Of a stretch of 21,516 nucleotides of DNA, positions 13,044-21,516 are shown piece by piece. The stretch covers positions 543 to 22,058 of the forward strand of contig CAZWUZ010000024.1 in assembly GCA_964637655.1 (NCBI GenBank), read 5' to 3'. The DNA is from CAZWUZ01 sp964637655 [NCBI: uncultured bacterium] (GTDB taxonomy: Bacteria > DAOPZR01). The notes under the pieces are model-generated. The model was not told the DNA's origin and did no database searches. It worked only from the letters and a program-made list of their open reading frames with translations. A program made the position numbers and the translations under genes. The stretch's first letter is position 1; every line of letters begins with the position of its first letter.

Positions 13044-14344
13044 CAGAAGGCGAAACTGAGCGCGCCCTCATGCTGGGTGCGCTTATACTCATGGATGGCG
13101 GTATTCGAGGCATTGTCGGTGATGATGACGTGGTAGTCGGCAGTCACCCCGTCAAGTTTCGGCAGCGGCACCGACAGCCCGACGGTGTAGGTCCACTGTT
13201 TGTCGCTGCGATTGATGTCCCCCATGGCCGCGGTCGAGGGGCCGGCATAATCAGTCCAGCGGCGCGACACGTTCCCGTAGAGGCGCGCGCGCCACCAGGG
13301 CAGGGCAAGCCCGAGCCCGGCATGCAGTTCGTAACCGTCATTGTCATACTTCAGCACGCGGGCATCCTCATCAAACCACTCGCCACCCAGCGTCACTTCA
13401 TGCTCGCGCAGCAGGGCATAGCGCAGCGTGCCATTGAGTTTCATGTAGGCGGAGTTGCGGTTGGTGTCGACGCGGTGGAAGCGGCGTTCCCAGCCGCCGC
13501 GCAGGATACATTGCAGCGACGGTGTCAGTGCATAGCCGAACACCGGCTCGGTGCCGCGGATATCGACGAGATTGGCATAGTCATAATCGATATCCTCGAA
13601 CTTGACGTTGAGCAGCAGGAACGCCTGCTCGCCTGCGTACTGCAGCAGCAGTTGCCCCTTTACATAGGCAAGGTCCTGGCTCGACTGATCGTCGTGCCAT
13701 TTCTGGTAGAGCGTGGCGCCAAGCCCGGCCGACCAGGCCCCGCTCAGGCGGCGGGTCAGCGTCAGGTTGGCGGCATTGGTCTGCCCGTGGTCACCCTTGC
13801 GCACACTGGCATCAGCGAGCGTAAACGCCGCGCCATTGAGCACGACATTGCTCGCCCCCACCCCGACATTGACATTGTCGTCGTAGAAGTAGCCGCCAAG
13901 AATGCTTCCTGACAATTGCCACGTGCGTTCTCCATCAGCAAGATGCTCGCTGTACTGCGCAATGGCGGCCCGCACCCCGTCAGGCGGATTATGCGAGAGA
14001 ACGATGGCAAACTGTTCCTGCGCCTGCTGCGGCTGCCCCATGGCGGCGTAGGTGCGTCCCATCTCGAGCCGCACGCGGTCCGCCTGCGGCTGCTGCGCCA
14101 GCACCCGCTCATAAGCAAGAATCGCGTGCGGGTATTCGCCCAGCCCGAACGCCGCCATACCAAGCCCGAAATCGACGCGCGGGTCACCCGGGTAGTCCCA
14201 GAGCAGATCGTTGAAGCGGTCATACGCCTCAGCGTAGCGTCCCTGCGCGAGCAGCTGTTCCGCGGCGGCAACATCAGTCGCCACCTCAGCTGAGGCGGGA
14301 AATGCTGCGGCCAGCACGAGGAGCAGCGCGAGGCGGAGCATCAT
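13043..14344 (-). CDS. TPR plus outer-membrane beta-barrel protein, DUF560/Slam-like
   Basis: The protein has 433 residues: a signal peptide (MMLRLALLLVLAAAFPASAE), three or so TPRs in residues about 23-130 (AEQLLAQGRYAEAYDRFNDLL, then GEYPHAILAYERVLAQQP, then GQPQQAQEQFAIVLS), a hinge VRAAIAQYSEHL, and a long series of amphipathic strands (about 143-433) with alternating aromatics that ends in Phe, as outer-membrane barrels do. The order TPR, NPPDGVRAAI hinge and YFYDDNVNVG at the barrel start matches the DUF560/Slam architecture (surface lipoprotein assembly modifier, type XI secretion), which moves proteins with TbpB-type barrels to the cell surface. Overall length is close to Slam. It overlaps the PorV-like gene by 4 bp (ATGA). 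A generic TPR porin is the alternative; export activity is inferred. Confidence 0.72.
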   Translation of the reverse strand: MMLRLALLLVLAAAFPASAEVATDVAAAEQLLAQGRYAEAYDRFNDLLWDYPGDPRVDFGLGMAAFGLGEYPHAILAYERVLAQQPQADRVRLEMGRTYAAMGQPQQAQEQFAIVLSHNPPDGVRAAIAQYSEHLADGERTWQLSGSILGGYFYDDNVNVGVGASNVVLNGAAFTLADASVRKGDHGQTNAANLTLTRRLSGAWSAGLGATLYQKWHDDQSSQDLAYVKGQLLLQYAGEQAFLLLNVKFEDIDYDYANLVDIRGTEPVFGYALTPSLQCILRGGWERRFHRVDTNRNSAYMKLNGTLRYALLREHEVTLGGEWFDEDARVLKYDNDGYELHAGLGLALPWWRARLYGNVSRRWTDYAGPSTAAMGDINRSDKQWTYTVGLSVPLPKLDGVTADYHVIITDNASNTAIHEYKRTQHEGALSFAF

Positions 14345-15840
14345 TGATCCCGCCGCAGGCGCTCGAGGTTATGCCGGGCCACGCTGTTCTCCGGCTGCAG
14401 CTGCAGCGCTTTTTCCCAGCAGGCAGCAGCGGCCGCGCGATCGCGCAGCCAGTACTCGATGGCGCCGAGATTGACCAGCGCCTCCACCGAGTCAGGGCGC
14501 AGCACGAGGGCATTGCCGAACGCGGCGCGCGCGGCTTGCAGTTCGCGCAGGGCCGCCGCAGCCAAACCGATCTTGTAATAGGCGTAGTAATTGCGCGGGT
14601 CGAGCTGCAGGGCATCGGCGTAGCGTTGTGCCGCTGCTGCCGGCTGCCGTGCCAGCAGGTCGTCACCGGCCTGCAGCAGCGACGCGACCGCGGCCGCGGA
14701 CGAGGTGGCGGGCGGCATCGGCGGCGCGCTCACCTCCTGCGGCGTCGACGCTACCGGCACGATGATGCGTGGCGCTGACGCGGTCGTGCGTGTTTCCGGC
14801 AGGGTGGCCGGCGGTTGCGGGCGGGGCAACGGTGCCGGTGCGGGAGCAGGTGCTGTTGCCGGTGCCGGAAGTCCTGCCGGCACGGACGGGAGCACCTGCG
14901 CGCGCCCGGCATCGGCAACGGACTTGCCGAAGGTAAAGACGCTGTCGATGCGGTGCGTCCCGCCAAGGTCGCCATACGGCACGTAGGCGTAGTTGACCGT
15001 CAGGTCATCGATGCTGATGCCAAAACCGCCGCCAAACCCGTCGCCGGCGTCGTTGCCGGAATTGTAGCCGGCCCGCAGCGCGACCATCTCCGCGACGGTG
15101 TACTCGATACCGGCATGGTACGAGGTCTGGCTGCCGCGCAGCAGCACCACATCACCGGTGACGATAAGCGGGAGGCGCGGCAGGACATAGGCAGCGCCCG
15201 CGCGCAGCAGCAACGGCAACTGCTCCTTGCGGGCGTCGAAGCGGGCCGAGGTGCCGAGATTGGCGAGCGACGCGCCAAGCGTCAGGCCCGGATACCAGTC
15301 GCGGTACTGCACCCCGAAATCCGCGGCAAGCGACGTAGCCCCGACATTGTCAATCTGCTGGCGAATGACCTTTACGGTGCCACCCAGCCCGAGTCCTGTA
15401 CCGCGCTGCTGCGCCCACGACAGTGAGAACGCGTAATCCTCGGCGGAAAAAGACCCGAGCCCGGTACCGTACGGGTTGCTGTAGGTGGCGCGGTAGAGTT
15501 CACCCTGGTCGACAAAGGTAAGCGAGCCGCCAATGGTCCCGTAGCGCGCGGTCGGATGCGCATAGCCGAGATACTCGTACTTGACGTCGGCGAACCAGTC
15601 GTTATGCATGAAGACAAACTGCTGGCGCGGCAGGAAGGCGAGCGCGCCGGGATTCCAGTAGAGCGCCGTCACATCACGCACCGCGGCGGCATGCGCTTCG
15701 CCCAGGCCCGCTGCGCGGCCGCCAACCCCGATGCGCAGGAAGGGCGCCGCCGGCCGCTCCGCTGCAGCTGCGAGCGAAAGACAGAGGACGAGCAGCAGTG
15801 CCCCACCCGCCGCCATTCCCGCCCGCCGTACGCTGCTCAC
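14341..15840 (-). CDS. PorV/PorQ-family outer-membrane protein fused to C-terminal TPRs
   Basis: The protein has 499 residues. The GTG start at 15840 overlaps the stop of the giant gene (GTGA); an ATG at 15816 is possible. After a signal peptide (about 1-28) comes the PorV/PorQ signature: FLRIGVGGRAAGLGEAHAA, VTALYWNPGALAFLP and FADVKYEYLGYAHP, then strand-rich repeats to about residue 310. In T9SS, PorV shuttles cargo by binding its C-terminal domain. Residues about 315-370 form a Pro/Ala-rich linker (PAPAPAPLPRPQPP). Residues about 385-495 hold three TPRs (AAAQRYADALQLDPRNYYAYYKIGLA and two more) facing the periplasm. Standard PorV has no such TPR tail. Its position right after a gene ending in a sorting-type domain supports a cargo-handling role. 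This follows from family knowledge and context. Confidence 0.83.
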   Translation of the reverse strand: MSSVRRAGMAAGGALLLVLCLSLAAAAERPAAPFLRIGVGGRAAGLGEAHAAAVRDVTALYWNPGALAFLPRQQFVFMHNDWFADVKYEYLGYAHPTARYGTIGGSLTFVDQGELYRATYSNPYGTGLGSFSAEDYAFSLSWAQQRGTGLGLGGTVKVIRQQIDNVGATSLAADFGVQYRDWYPGLTLGASLANLGTSARFDARKEQLPLLLRAGAAYVLPRLPLIVTGDVVLLRGSQTSYHAGIEYTVAEMVALRAGYNSGNDAGDGFGGGFGISIDDLTVNYAYVPYGDLGGTHRIDSVFTFGKSVADAGRAQVLPSVPAGLPAPATAPAPAPAPLPRPQPPATLPETRTTASAPRIIVPVASTPQEVSAPPMPPATSSAAAVASLLQAGDDLLARQPAAAAQRYADALQLDPRNYYAYYKIGLAAAALRELQAARAAFGNALVLRPDSVEALVNLGAIEYWLRDRAAAAACWEKALQLQPENSVARHNLERLRRDQ

Positions 15841-18800
15841 CGGATTATCGCCACTTTCCCCGTGCGGAACTGTCCGCCCGCACGCACGATGTAGTAATAG
15901 ACGCCCGTGGGGAGTTCCTCGCCGCGGTCGTCATGGCCGGACCATTGTAGCATACGGGTCGTCGCCGGCGGCACTAGCCGCGCCACACGCGCCCCGGTCA
16001 GGTCGTAGAGTTCGATACTGGAACCATACGCGAGGTTGTTGAAGATGATGCCGGTGGCGGCATTCCCCGCCACGTACGGCATGCCGTTGTCCGGGTCGCC
16101 GTCGTTGGGGCGGTACGGGTTGGGATAGACGACAAGCAGGTCGAGGTCGGCCAGCGCGGCGGGGGCCAGCACGGCATACAGCGAGAAATGACTGAGTCGG
16201 GCGAGTATGCGGTTGCCATCCGTATAGCGCGTCGTTCCCGCCACGCGTTCCCACACGCCGGTCGTCTCATTGTACGTCCAGATGTCGAGTTCGCCTTCGC
16301 GGATGGTGGTGCCGTCGAGAATACCGTCATCATTCGCGTCAGTGTAGGGCAGGTAGAGCGCGACGGTCAGGCCGCCGGCAAATGCCGTGTCGCCGCTCTG
16401 CAGCTGCAGTTCGCAAAATTCGCCGGCATCGCTGTACATGCCGCCCAGCAGGGTGCGGTAGGCCGTGAGCGAATTCGCCTCGCGTAGCATTATGACATCG
16501 GTCGTATCACCGAGCGCGCCCGCAGGGATGACCAGCTCCGTGACGAGATTGGTGGCATAATCAGCGAAATAGACGTAATTGGTGGCATCGTTGTAGAGAC
16601 GCTGGTAGCGCACGTGCGCGCTGCCGGTATCGGTCTCGTAGATATCGGGATTGAGCGCGTCCCCCGCGGTGACGGTCTTATAGACGACGCTGCTCACCGT
16701 GCTGCCGTCGATGAGCGTCAGCAGCGAGCGGATGAGATAGACCCCCGGCGACGCCACCGTGCCGTTGACATTCCAGAAGGTGTAGAACGGGGCACTGACA
16801 TCGGGGTTGGGCGCCCCGGCGAGGCCGGCGATATCCGTCCACTGCGTTTCACCCGCGCGCTTGTACTGGAACCTGACGCTGCGCACCTGCACTTCGGTGT
16901 AGGTGCCGAGGGCCGCCATGATGAGCACCCGGGTGCCGTAGATCGACTGCCCGGTCAGCGGCGTGGTGATATAGGCGGTCCCGGTATCCCCTCCCGCCGC
17001 CGGCACGTAGATGCTCACCTGCACGTCGGCGTTCTGTTCTTCTCCCGCCGCATCGGCGCTGCGCAGGGCGAAGACATGACGCGTGTCAGGGGCGAGGGTG
17101 AACGGCGAGGTCCACGACGTCAGCGGCGTCGCGATGTAGGTATCGAGCACCGTGCTGTCGGTGTGGTTGAGCGTGTCGCTGCCGTCGCGGTCGGTCTCGT
17201 AGTAGAGATGGTAGCGCGTGACGCGCGTGTCGGGCGCCGCCTGCCAGGTCAGTCGCGCATAGTAGAACCCGCCGCCCGCGGAGATGAGTTGCGGCAGCAG
17301 TCCCTGCGGGGCAGGGAGGGTACTGACGGCAATACCGGTATCGACCAGCACGATAGTGTCGTACGCCGCGCCTGACGCCGTGGCGAAGATACTGCGGAAC
17401 TTCACGTAGACGCTTTTCGTTTCGCTCCCGGTGGTACTCAGCACCCACGAGCAGGAGACAGCAACGGTTTCCCAGACGCCGCCGGTAAAAGCGGAATCAT
17501 TGGCCAGCATCATCTCAACGGCGACACTGTCGTAGTACAGGGCGAGCGTGACGGTTTCCGTCAGCGTCGTATCGGCGCCGCCGGCGATGATGACCGCGGT
17601 ATCATCGATGCCGGGCGCGCTGCTGTCGGCGATGACCACGGTCAGGTAGTCGGTGTCCTGCACCCCGAAAAAGTCCGTGACGCGCAACGCAAAAACATAG
17701 GTGCCGGGGAGCGCCCCGGTGCAGAGGGTGTAGCTGTCGGCCGGGCTGACAATGGCTGCCGCCGCACCCGACACCTGCGTCCAGAGGTACGCGACCAGGG
17801 TGTCGCCGAGCGGCGCCACCGAGTTGCGCCCGTCGAGCACAATGGCGGCCACACCGTGCGCGGTGTCCTCTCCCGCATAGGCGCCGAGGTTCCAGAGCAC
17901 GATGGTCCCCGCCGTGTCGCTGAACCACGACTCGTTGGCAAACGGGGAGGCGGTGTCAATCACCGTCACGCGGTAATAGTAGGTGTCGCCGGCGGTGGCG
18001 GTCAGGTCCTTGAACTGCGTGTCCGCGACGCTCAGCACGGTGCCGAGCAGCGTGGCGCGTCCCTTCCAGTCCGCCTGCTGCGGGTCGGTGTCACGATAAA
18101 CACGGTAGCCGCCAAAATCATTGAGTGCCGTGCCGTCGCGGTTGAGCAGCGCTTTCGTCCATTGCACGGTGATGAGGCCGCCAACCGCGGTATCGACCCG
18201 CGTGATGCTCACCGGTGCCGGAGCGAACGTATCGGCCTGCGCCCTGGTGTCCGCTGCCCCGAGCCGGTACGGCACCATGCTCACCTGCGCCGCGCTGCTG
18301 CCGCTGACGAGGCGTGTCACGCTGTCCTGCCCGGTGGAATTCCACCAGTTGTACGCGCCACCGTAGTTGGTGCCGGTGGCGTCGCACCAGATGCCCGAAT
18401 CAGGGCGGGTCGCAGCGAGGTAGACGTTGCAGGCGACGAGCGAGTCGCCGCTGCCGGTGCCACCGATGCGCGCGGCATAGAGCAGCGGGCTGCGGATGGT
18501 ACACTGCGCGGCACGGTTGCTCGCTGCGGCGCCGCTGAACGCGATGCCGTCGGTATCGCCGTCGGAACGCAGCCGCCACGCGGCGCAGTTCGTACTCCCG
18601 GCAAAGCGTGCCGCCGCGCCGTTGGCGCTGCTGCGCAGGTCAAGCACCTGCCCCGCGGTCGCGCCGCTGCCGAACTCCGCGGCCGCGCCGCCATTCGCCG
18701 CCGCCGGCCCGCCGCTGATGCGCGCGAGGGTCGAGGCATTGATGGCAAGGCCGCTCCCGGTGTTGCCATAGGTGCTGCAGCCCGAAACCGTCGCGTTGTC

Positions 18801-21410
18801 CGACCCGGCAGCCAGCAGCATGCCGTCCGCCCCGCAGTGCCGTGCCGCCACGTCGTCGATGACCGCGTAATCGACATTATCACAACGGATGCCGTAGCGG
18901 CCGTTGCGCACGGTGAGGTGACGCACGACCAGGTTGCTGCGTCCCGCCACGCTCAGCGCGCTGCGGTTCGCGGCCGTGCTGCTGTCACCCGCGTCGATGA
19001 TGGTGGTGGTCGAATCCGCCCCGAGGATGGTGAGGTAGTCGGTGTCGATGCTCACCGTCTCGCTGTACGTGCCCGCGGCGACATGGATGGTATCGCCGGC
19101 ATGCAGCAACCCGATACCGTCCCAGCCGACGACATTGCGCAGGTACTTCTTCGCCAGCGCGGGGGTCAGCCCGCTGTTGCCCGTATCCCCGGTGGCGACA
19201 TTGACATACCAGTGCTTGGGTGCCCCGGCCGCCGCGAGTATGGTGAAGGTTTCTGTCGCCGACCACGTTGAGCGCTGCTGCCCGTTGTCGAGTGCCTGCA
19301 CCGCCCAATAGTAGGTCCCCTCCGGCAGCAGCGTGGTGGTAAGCGGGAAGGTCGTCCCCAGTTGCACATTCCCCAGCAACGTGCCGTGGTACACGTGGGC
19401 GCTGTTCGTATCCGCCGCCATGATGTCACAGCCCCCCGGGTTGCTGCCGATACGCACGCTGTAAGAAAGTGCGGCCGCGGGGGTCAGCCCGTCAGCCGGG
19501 GCATTCCACTGCAGTGTCACCGTCGTCCCCTGGTAGAAACTGTTCCCCTGTGGAGCGACCGTGACGGGCGCCGCGGGGCGCGCATTAGCCGCGCCAGCCG
19601 CGTTGCGGAAGATGATGCAGCGCCGTCGCCCGGCATTGTCCATGCCGGTGGCCAGCAGGTCGAGGTCGCCGTCACTGTCGTCATCGCCCCACGCCAGCGA
19701 AGCGAAGGTCAGCCCGTAGCCGCTGCCGAAGGGCTCCGTATCGTATTCGAGCGCGCCGGCATTGCGCTTGTAGAGGATGAGGCGGTTGCCGCCGGACGCG
19801 GTGCCCGCCGCCGCCAGGTCGAGATCGCCGTCATTGTCATAGTCGCCCCAGGCCACTGCGCTCTGCGTCAGGCCGGTCGGCTGCGTGTCGGCAGTAAGCG
19901 TGCCGCCGGCATTGCGGTAGATCAGCAGCAGGCGGTTGCCGCCGTCATGCCCGCTCACTGCGAGGTCGAGGTCGCCGTCATTGTCCGCATCACCCCAGGC
20001 CAGCGCGCTGTAATTCATACCGGTATTCGTTCCGTACGGCTGTGCGGTCACGGTGAAGGCGCCGCCGCTGTTGCCGCAGATGAGCAGGCGGCGGCGGTTG
20101 CTGTCATCCTGTCCGCTTGCCGCCAGATCAAGGTCGCCATCACCGTCGATATCGCCGAAAGCCAGCGCGCCCAGCGCCAGCCCGAGATCCGCCCCGAGCG
20201 GTTCGCTGCCAGCCGTGAAGACCCCGGCCCCGGTGTTGGTGAGAATGGCGAGGCGCTTGGTCCCTGACGCATCCTGCCCGCTCACCGCCAGGTCGAGGTC
20301 TCCGTCATTGTCCGCGTCACCCCAGGCCAGCGCGCTGTAGGCAAGCCCGAGCCCCGGCCCGAGCGGCTCGCTCACCGCGGCAAAGGCGCCTGCCGTATTG
20401 CGGTAGATGATGAGCCGGCGGCTCACGCCCTGCAGGCCGCTGACCGCGAGATCGAGATCACCGTCGCCGTCATAGTCACCCCACGCCACCGCGCCCCACG
20501 ACATACCCTGCCCCGCGCCGAGCGGCTCGGCCACAATGCTGAAGTTGCCACCGCCATTGTTGCGGTAGACCAGGCAGCGCGCGCCCCCCGTGTCACCGAG
20601 TGCGGCGAAGTCAAGGTCACCGTCACCGTCATAATCACCCCACGCGGCATTGCCGAAATAGAGGCCGCGCGCGCTCCCCATCGGCTCGTCCGTGTCGCCG
20701 CCGGCCCCGAAGAGTGCCGGGCTGGTATCGTAATGCACCGTCACCGTCGCGGTACCGGTATTGGTCGCGCTATCGGTGCCGCTGTAGGTGATGACCGTCG
20801 TCTCCGCGGTGAGCGGGATGACGCCACTGAACGTGCCGTTGCTCACCGTCAGCCAGCCGCTGGCGCCGGCATCAGTGGAGTAGTAGATGGCCAGCGGTGT
20901 GTCATTGGCGTCACTGACCGTGCCGACCGTCACCACCCCCGCCGTGGTCGTGTCGTAGCCAGCCCCGGGCCGGGTGATGATAATGCCCGGCGCCACGGTG
21001 TCGCAGTTGACGCTGACGGCGGCCGTGCCGCTGTTGGTGGCGCTGTCCGCAGCGCTGAACGTTATGGTCGTCACTGCTGTGCGCAACGGTACCGTGCCGC
21101 TGAACGTGCCCGCGGTTACCGTCAGCCAGCCGCTGTCGCCGCCCGTGGTCAGGTACTGCACCGCGTAGAGCGTATCGTTATTGTCGACTGCCGTGCCGCG
21201 CACCAGCACGTACGCGGCATTGGTATCGTAGCCGGCAGCGGGCTGCAGCAGCGCCACAGCCGGATTGACGATGTCGAGCGTCACCATAATTGCTGCTGAT
21301 GAGTCGGAGGCCCCGAGCGCGTTGCGCGCGACCGCCACCAGCGTATGCGTGCCGGCTACACCCAGTGCCACGCCGGTGCAGGTCCAGGTGGTGCCCGCCC
21401 CAAGCGCCAC
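15837..21410 (-). CDS. Giant modular surface protein with FG-GAP repeats, beta-helix and C-terminal sorting-type domain (5' end missing or disrupted)
   Basis: About 1857 residues are readable. In order: an incomplete Ig-like domain, two Glucodextranase-B-like Ig domains (about 50-235), seven FG-GAP/VCBS-type repeats (about 237-600, each with WGDxDxDGDLDL, the Ca-binding loop of a beta-propeller), an Fn3-like domain, a right-handed beta-helix (about 733-1060, pectate-lyase-like with NLVVRHLTVRNGRYGIRC), Fn3, a PKD/REJ-like domain (about 1176-1260), further Fn3/Ig modules, an IPAGAL-containing segment (about 1617), and a C-terminal FlgD/T9SS-type sorting domain starting VVYPNPYRP and ending TGVYYYIVRAGGQFRTGKVAII. 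The first codon used is GTG; an in-frame TAA lies 15 bp upstream and no signal peptide is present. The protein is probably an adhesin or surface matrix component. The start coordinate is an ORF limit, not a supported start. Confidence 0.8.
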   Translation of the reverse strand: MALGAGTTWTCTGVALGVAGTHTLVAVARNALGASDSSAAIMVTLDIVNPAVALLQPAAGYDTNAAYVLVRGTAVDNNDTLYAVQYLTTGGDSGWLTVTAGTFSGTVPLRTAVTTITFSAADSATNSGTAAVSVNCDTVAPGIIITRPGAGYDTTTAGVVTVGTVSDANDTPLAIYYSTDAGASGWLTVSNGTFSGVIPLTAETTVITYSGTDSATNTGTATVTVHYDTSPALFGAGGDTDEPMGSARGLYFGNAAWGDYDGDGDLDFAALGDTGGARCLVYRNNGGGNFSIVAEPLGAGQGMSWGAVAWGDYDGDGDLDLAVSGLQGVSRRLIIYRNTAGAFAAVSEPLGPGLGLAYSALAWGDADNDGDLDLAVSGQDASGTKRLAILTNTGAGVFTAGSEPLGADLGLALGALAFGDIDGDGDLDLAASGQDDSNRRRLLICGNSGGAFTVTAQPYGTNTGMNYSALAWGDADNDGDLDLAVSGHDGGNRLLLIYRNAGGTLTADTQPTGLTQSAVAWGDYDNDGDLDLAAAGTASGGNRLILYKRNAGALEYDTEPFGSGYGLTFASLAWGDDDSDGDLDLLATGMDNAGRRRCIIFRNAAGAANARPAAPVTVAPQGNSFYQGTTVTLQWNAPADGLTPAAALSYSVRIGSNPGGCDIMAADTNSAHVYHGTLLGNVQLGTTFPLTTTLLPEGTYYWAVQALDNGQQRSTWSATETFTILAAAGAPKHWYVNVATGDTGNSGLTPALAKKYLRNVVGWDGIGLLHAGDTIHVAAGTYSETVSIDTDYLTILGADSTTTIIDAGDSSTAANRSALSVAGRSNLVVRHLTVRNGRYGIRCDNVDYAVIDDVAARHCGADGMLLAAGSDNATVSGCSTYGNTGSGLAINASTLARISGGPAAANGGAAAEFGSGATAGQVLDLRSSANGAAARFAGSTNCAAWRLRSDGDTDGIAFSGAAASNRAAQCTIRSPLLYAARIGGTGSGDSLVACNVYLAATRPDSGIWCDATGTNYGGAYNWWNSTGQDSVTRLVSGSSAAQVSMVPYRLGAADTRAQADTFAPAPVSITRVDTAVGGLITVQWTKALLNRDGTALNDFGGYRVYRDTDPQQADWKGRATLLGTVLSVADTQFKDLTATAGDTYYYRVTVIDTASPFANESWFSDTAGTIVLWNLGAYAGEDTAHGVAAIVLDGRNSVAPLGDTLVAYLWTQVSGAAAAIVSPADSYTLCTGALPGTYVFALRVTDFFGVQDTDYLTVVIADSSAPGIDDTAVIIAGGADTTLTETVTLALYYDSVAVEMMLANDSAFTGGVWETVAVSCSWVLSTTGSETKSVYVKFRSIFATASGAAYDTIVLVDTGIAVSTLPAPQGLLPQLISAGGGFYYARLTWQAAPDTRVTRYHLYYETDRDGSDTLNHTDSTVLDTYIATPLTSWTSPFTLAPDTRHVFALRSADAAGEEQNADVQVSIYVPAAGGDTGTAYITTPLTGQSIYGTRVLIMAALGTYTEVQVRSVRFQYKRAGETQWTDIAGLAGAPNPDVSAPFYTFWNVNGTVASPGVYLIRSLLTLIDGSTVSSVVYKTVTAGDALNPDIYETDTGSAHVRYQRLYNDATNYVYFADYATNLVTELVIPAGALGDTTDVIMLREANSLTAYRTLLGGMYSDAGEFCELQLQSGDTAFAGGLTVALYLPYTDANDDGILDGTTIREGELDIWTYNETTGVWERVAGTTRYTDGNRILARLSHFSLYAVLAPAALADLDLLVVYPNPYRPNDGDPDNGMPYVAGNAATGIIFNNLAYGSSIELYDLTGARVARLVPPATTRMLQWSGHDDRGEELPTGVYYYIVRAGGQFRTGKVAIIR
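19630..20690 (-). repeat. Seven FG-GAP/VCBS-type coding repeats
   Basis: Seven units of about 140-166 bp, each carrying a near-identical DNA core for GDxDxDGDLDLA, follow one another within the giant gene. Cores lie near 20625, 20465, 20300, 20135, 19975, 19835 and 19670. Each core has the DxDxDG calcium loop. Seven blades fit an integrin-alpha-like seven-bladed propeller, so the set looks complete. DNA similarity between units also makes the stretch prone to recombination or misassembly. Confidence 0.85.
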
Positions 21411-21516
21411 CGAGCCAACGCGGATTTAAAGCGGGGCCTCGCCGCGCCCAAAGCTGGCGGTTTTCTCAGGAGGCATCTTGCTCTTTTGCACGCGGTCATG
21501 TTATACTGTGCTATTA
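21411..21516. promoter_or_regulatory. Right-edge region: stop before the giant ORF and possible outward promoter
   Basis: An in-frame minus-strand TAA (21426-21428) closes the giant ORF upstream. On the plus strand TTGCTC (21478-21483), an 18-bp spacer and TATACT (21502-21507) form a plausible promoter pointing out of the window. TATACTGTGC is identical to the sequence at 3731-3740 near the FecR promoter. An AGGAGG (21468-21473) is also present. No gene start can be fixed here. Confidence 0.35.

Noticed and set aside
17856-19271. A 471-codon plus-strand open frame inside the giant gene
   Set aside because: It is rich in Arg/Ala/Gly with no motif, and lies opposite the beta-helix and Fn3 coding sequence, which is well supported.
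19630-20690. Regular repeats that could suggest a CRISPR array
   Set aside because: The repeats are long, in frame, encode calcium-loop FG-GAP units and have no unique spacers of equal length.
21478-21516. A TTG-initiated plus-strand frame after AGGAGG
   Set aside because: Only 13 codons are in the window and it overlaps a promoter-like TATACT, so it cannot be judged.

Overview
The window looks like a chromosomal segment of a high-GC, double-membraned bacterium, probably from a metagenome. The evidence is a lipobox lipoprotein, an MscS channel, several Sec signal peptides, predicted outer-membrane beta-barrels, a PorV/PorQ-like protein and a giant secreted protein with FG-GAP repeats and a C-terminal domain like the T9SS sorting / FlgD Ig-like type. 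This mix is typical of FCB, PVC, Elusimicrobiota-like or other candidate phyla; I cannot assign the phylum from sequence alone. No rRNA, tRNA, CRISPR array, cas1/cas2 or transposase gene is visible.

Layout. Positions 1-2495 (minus): a CARF-HEPN (TIGR02710/Csm6-like) ribonuclease candidate, then an MscS channel with its own promoter, then the N-terminus of a lipoprotein that runs off the left edge. Positions 2496-3320: about 0.8 kb without convincing protein genes. It holds a degenerate dispersed-repeat element, a CCCTCTCCC/GGGAGAGGG hairpin and a strongly structured minus-strand element (a 64-nt hairpin plus a terminator-like hairpin) that may be a small RNA. Positions 3321-7063 (plus): a small Cys-rich protein, a secreted FecR-domain protein ending in a TbpB-like barrel segment, and a DUF4062-HATPase-winged-helix protein of lower GC. 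Positions 7117-10277 (minus): a HhH-GPD-like DNA glycosylase candidate overlapping a YfhO-family membrane protein by 4 bp. Positions 10278-10595: an intergenic region with a 33-bp palindrome and a 15-bp direct repeat. Positions 10596-11645 (minus): a Fic-domain AMP-transferase-type protein with a C-terminal winged helix. Positions 11742-21410 (minus): a four-gene, end-overlapping operon.

The operon is the most interesting block. In transcription order it encodes a giant modular surface protein with a sorting-type C-terminus, a PorV/PorQ-like barrel fused to TPRs, a TPR plus barrel protein resembling DUF560/Slam translocons, and a secreted protein of unknown function. I infer a dedicated export or surface-display cassette that combines T9SS-like and Slam-like parts. 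The FecR protein about 8 kb away ends in a segment like the TbpB-type barrels that Slam proteins export, so it could be a client. The giant protein has no signal peptide here and starts inside an Ig-like domain next to an in-frame stop, so its 5' end appears lost, frameshifted or misassembled.

The DUF4062 and Fic genes are less GC-rich (about 57% in sampled lines, against up to about 77% in a sampled line of the FecR gene). With the CARF-HEPN gene they are the accessory, stress- or defence-type content of the window.
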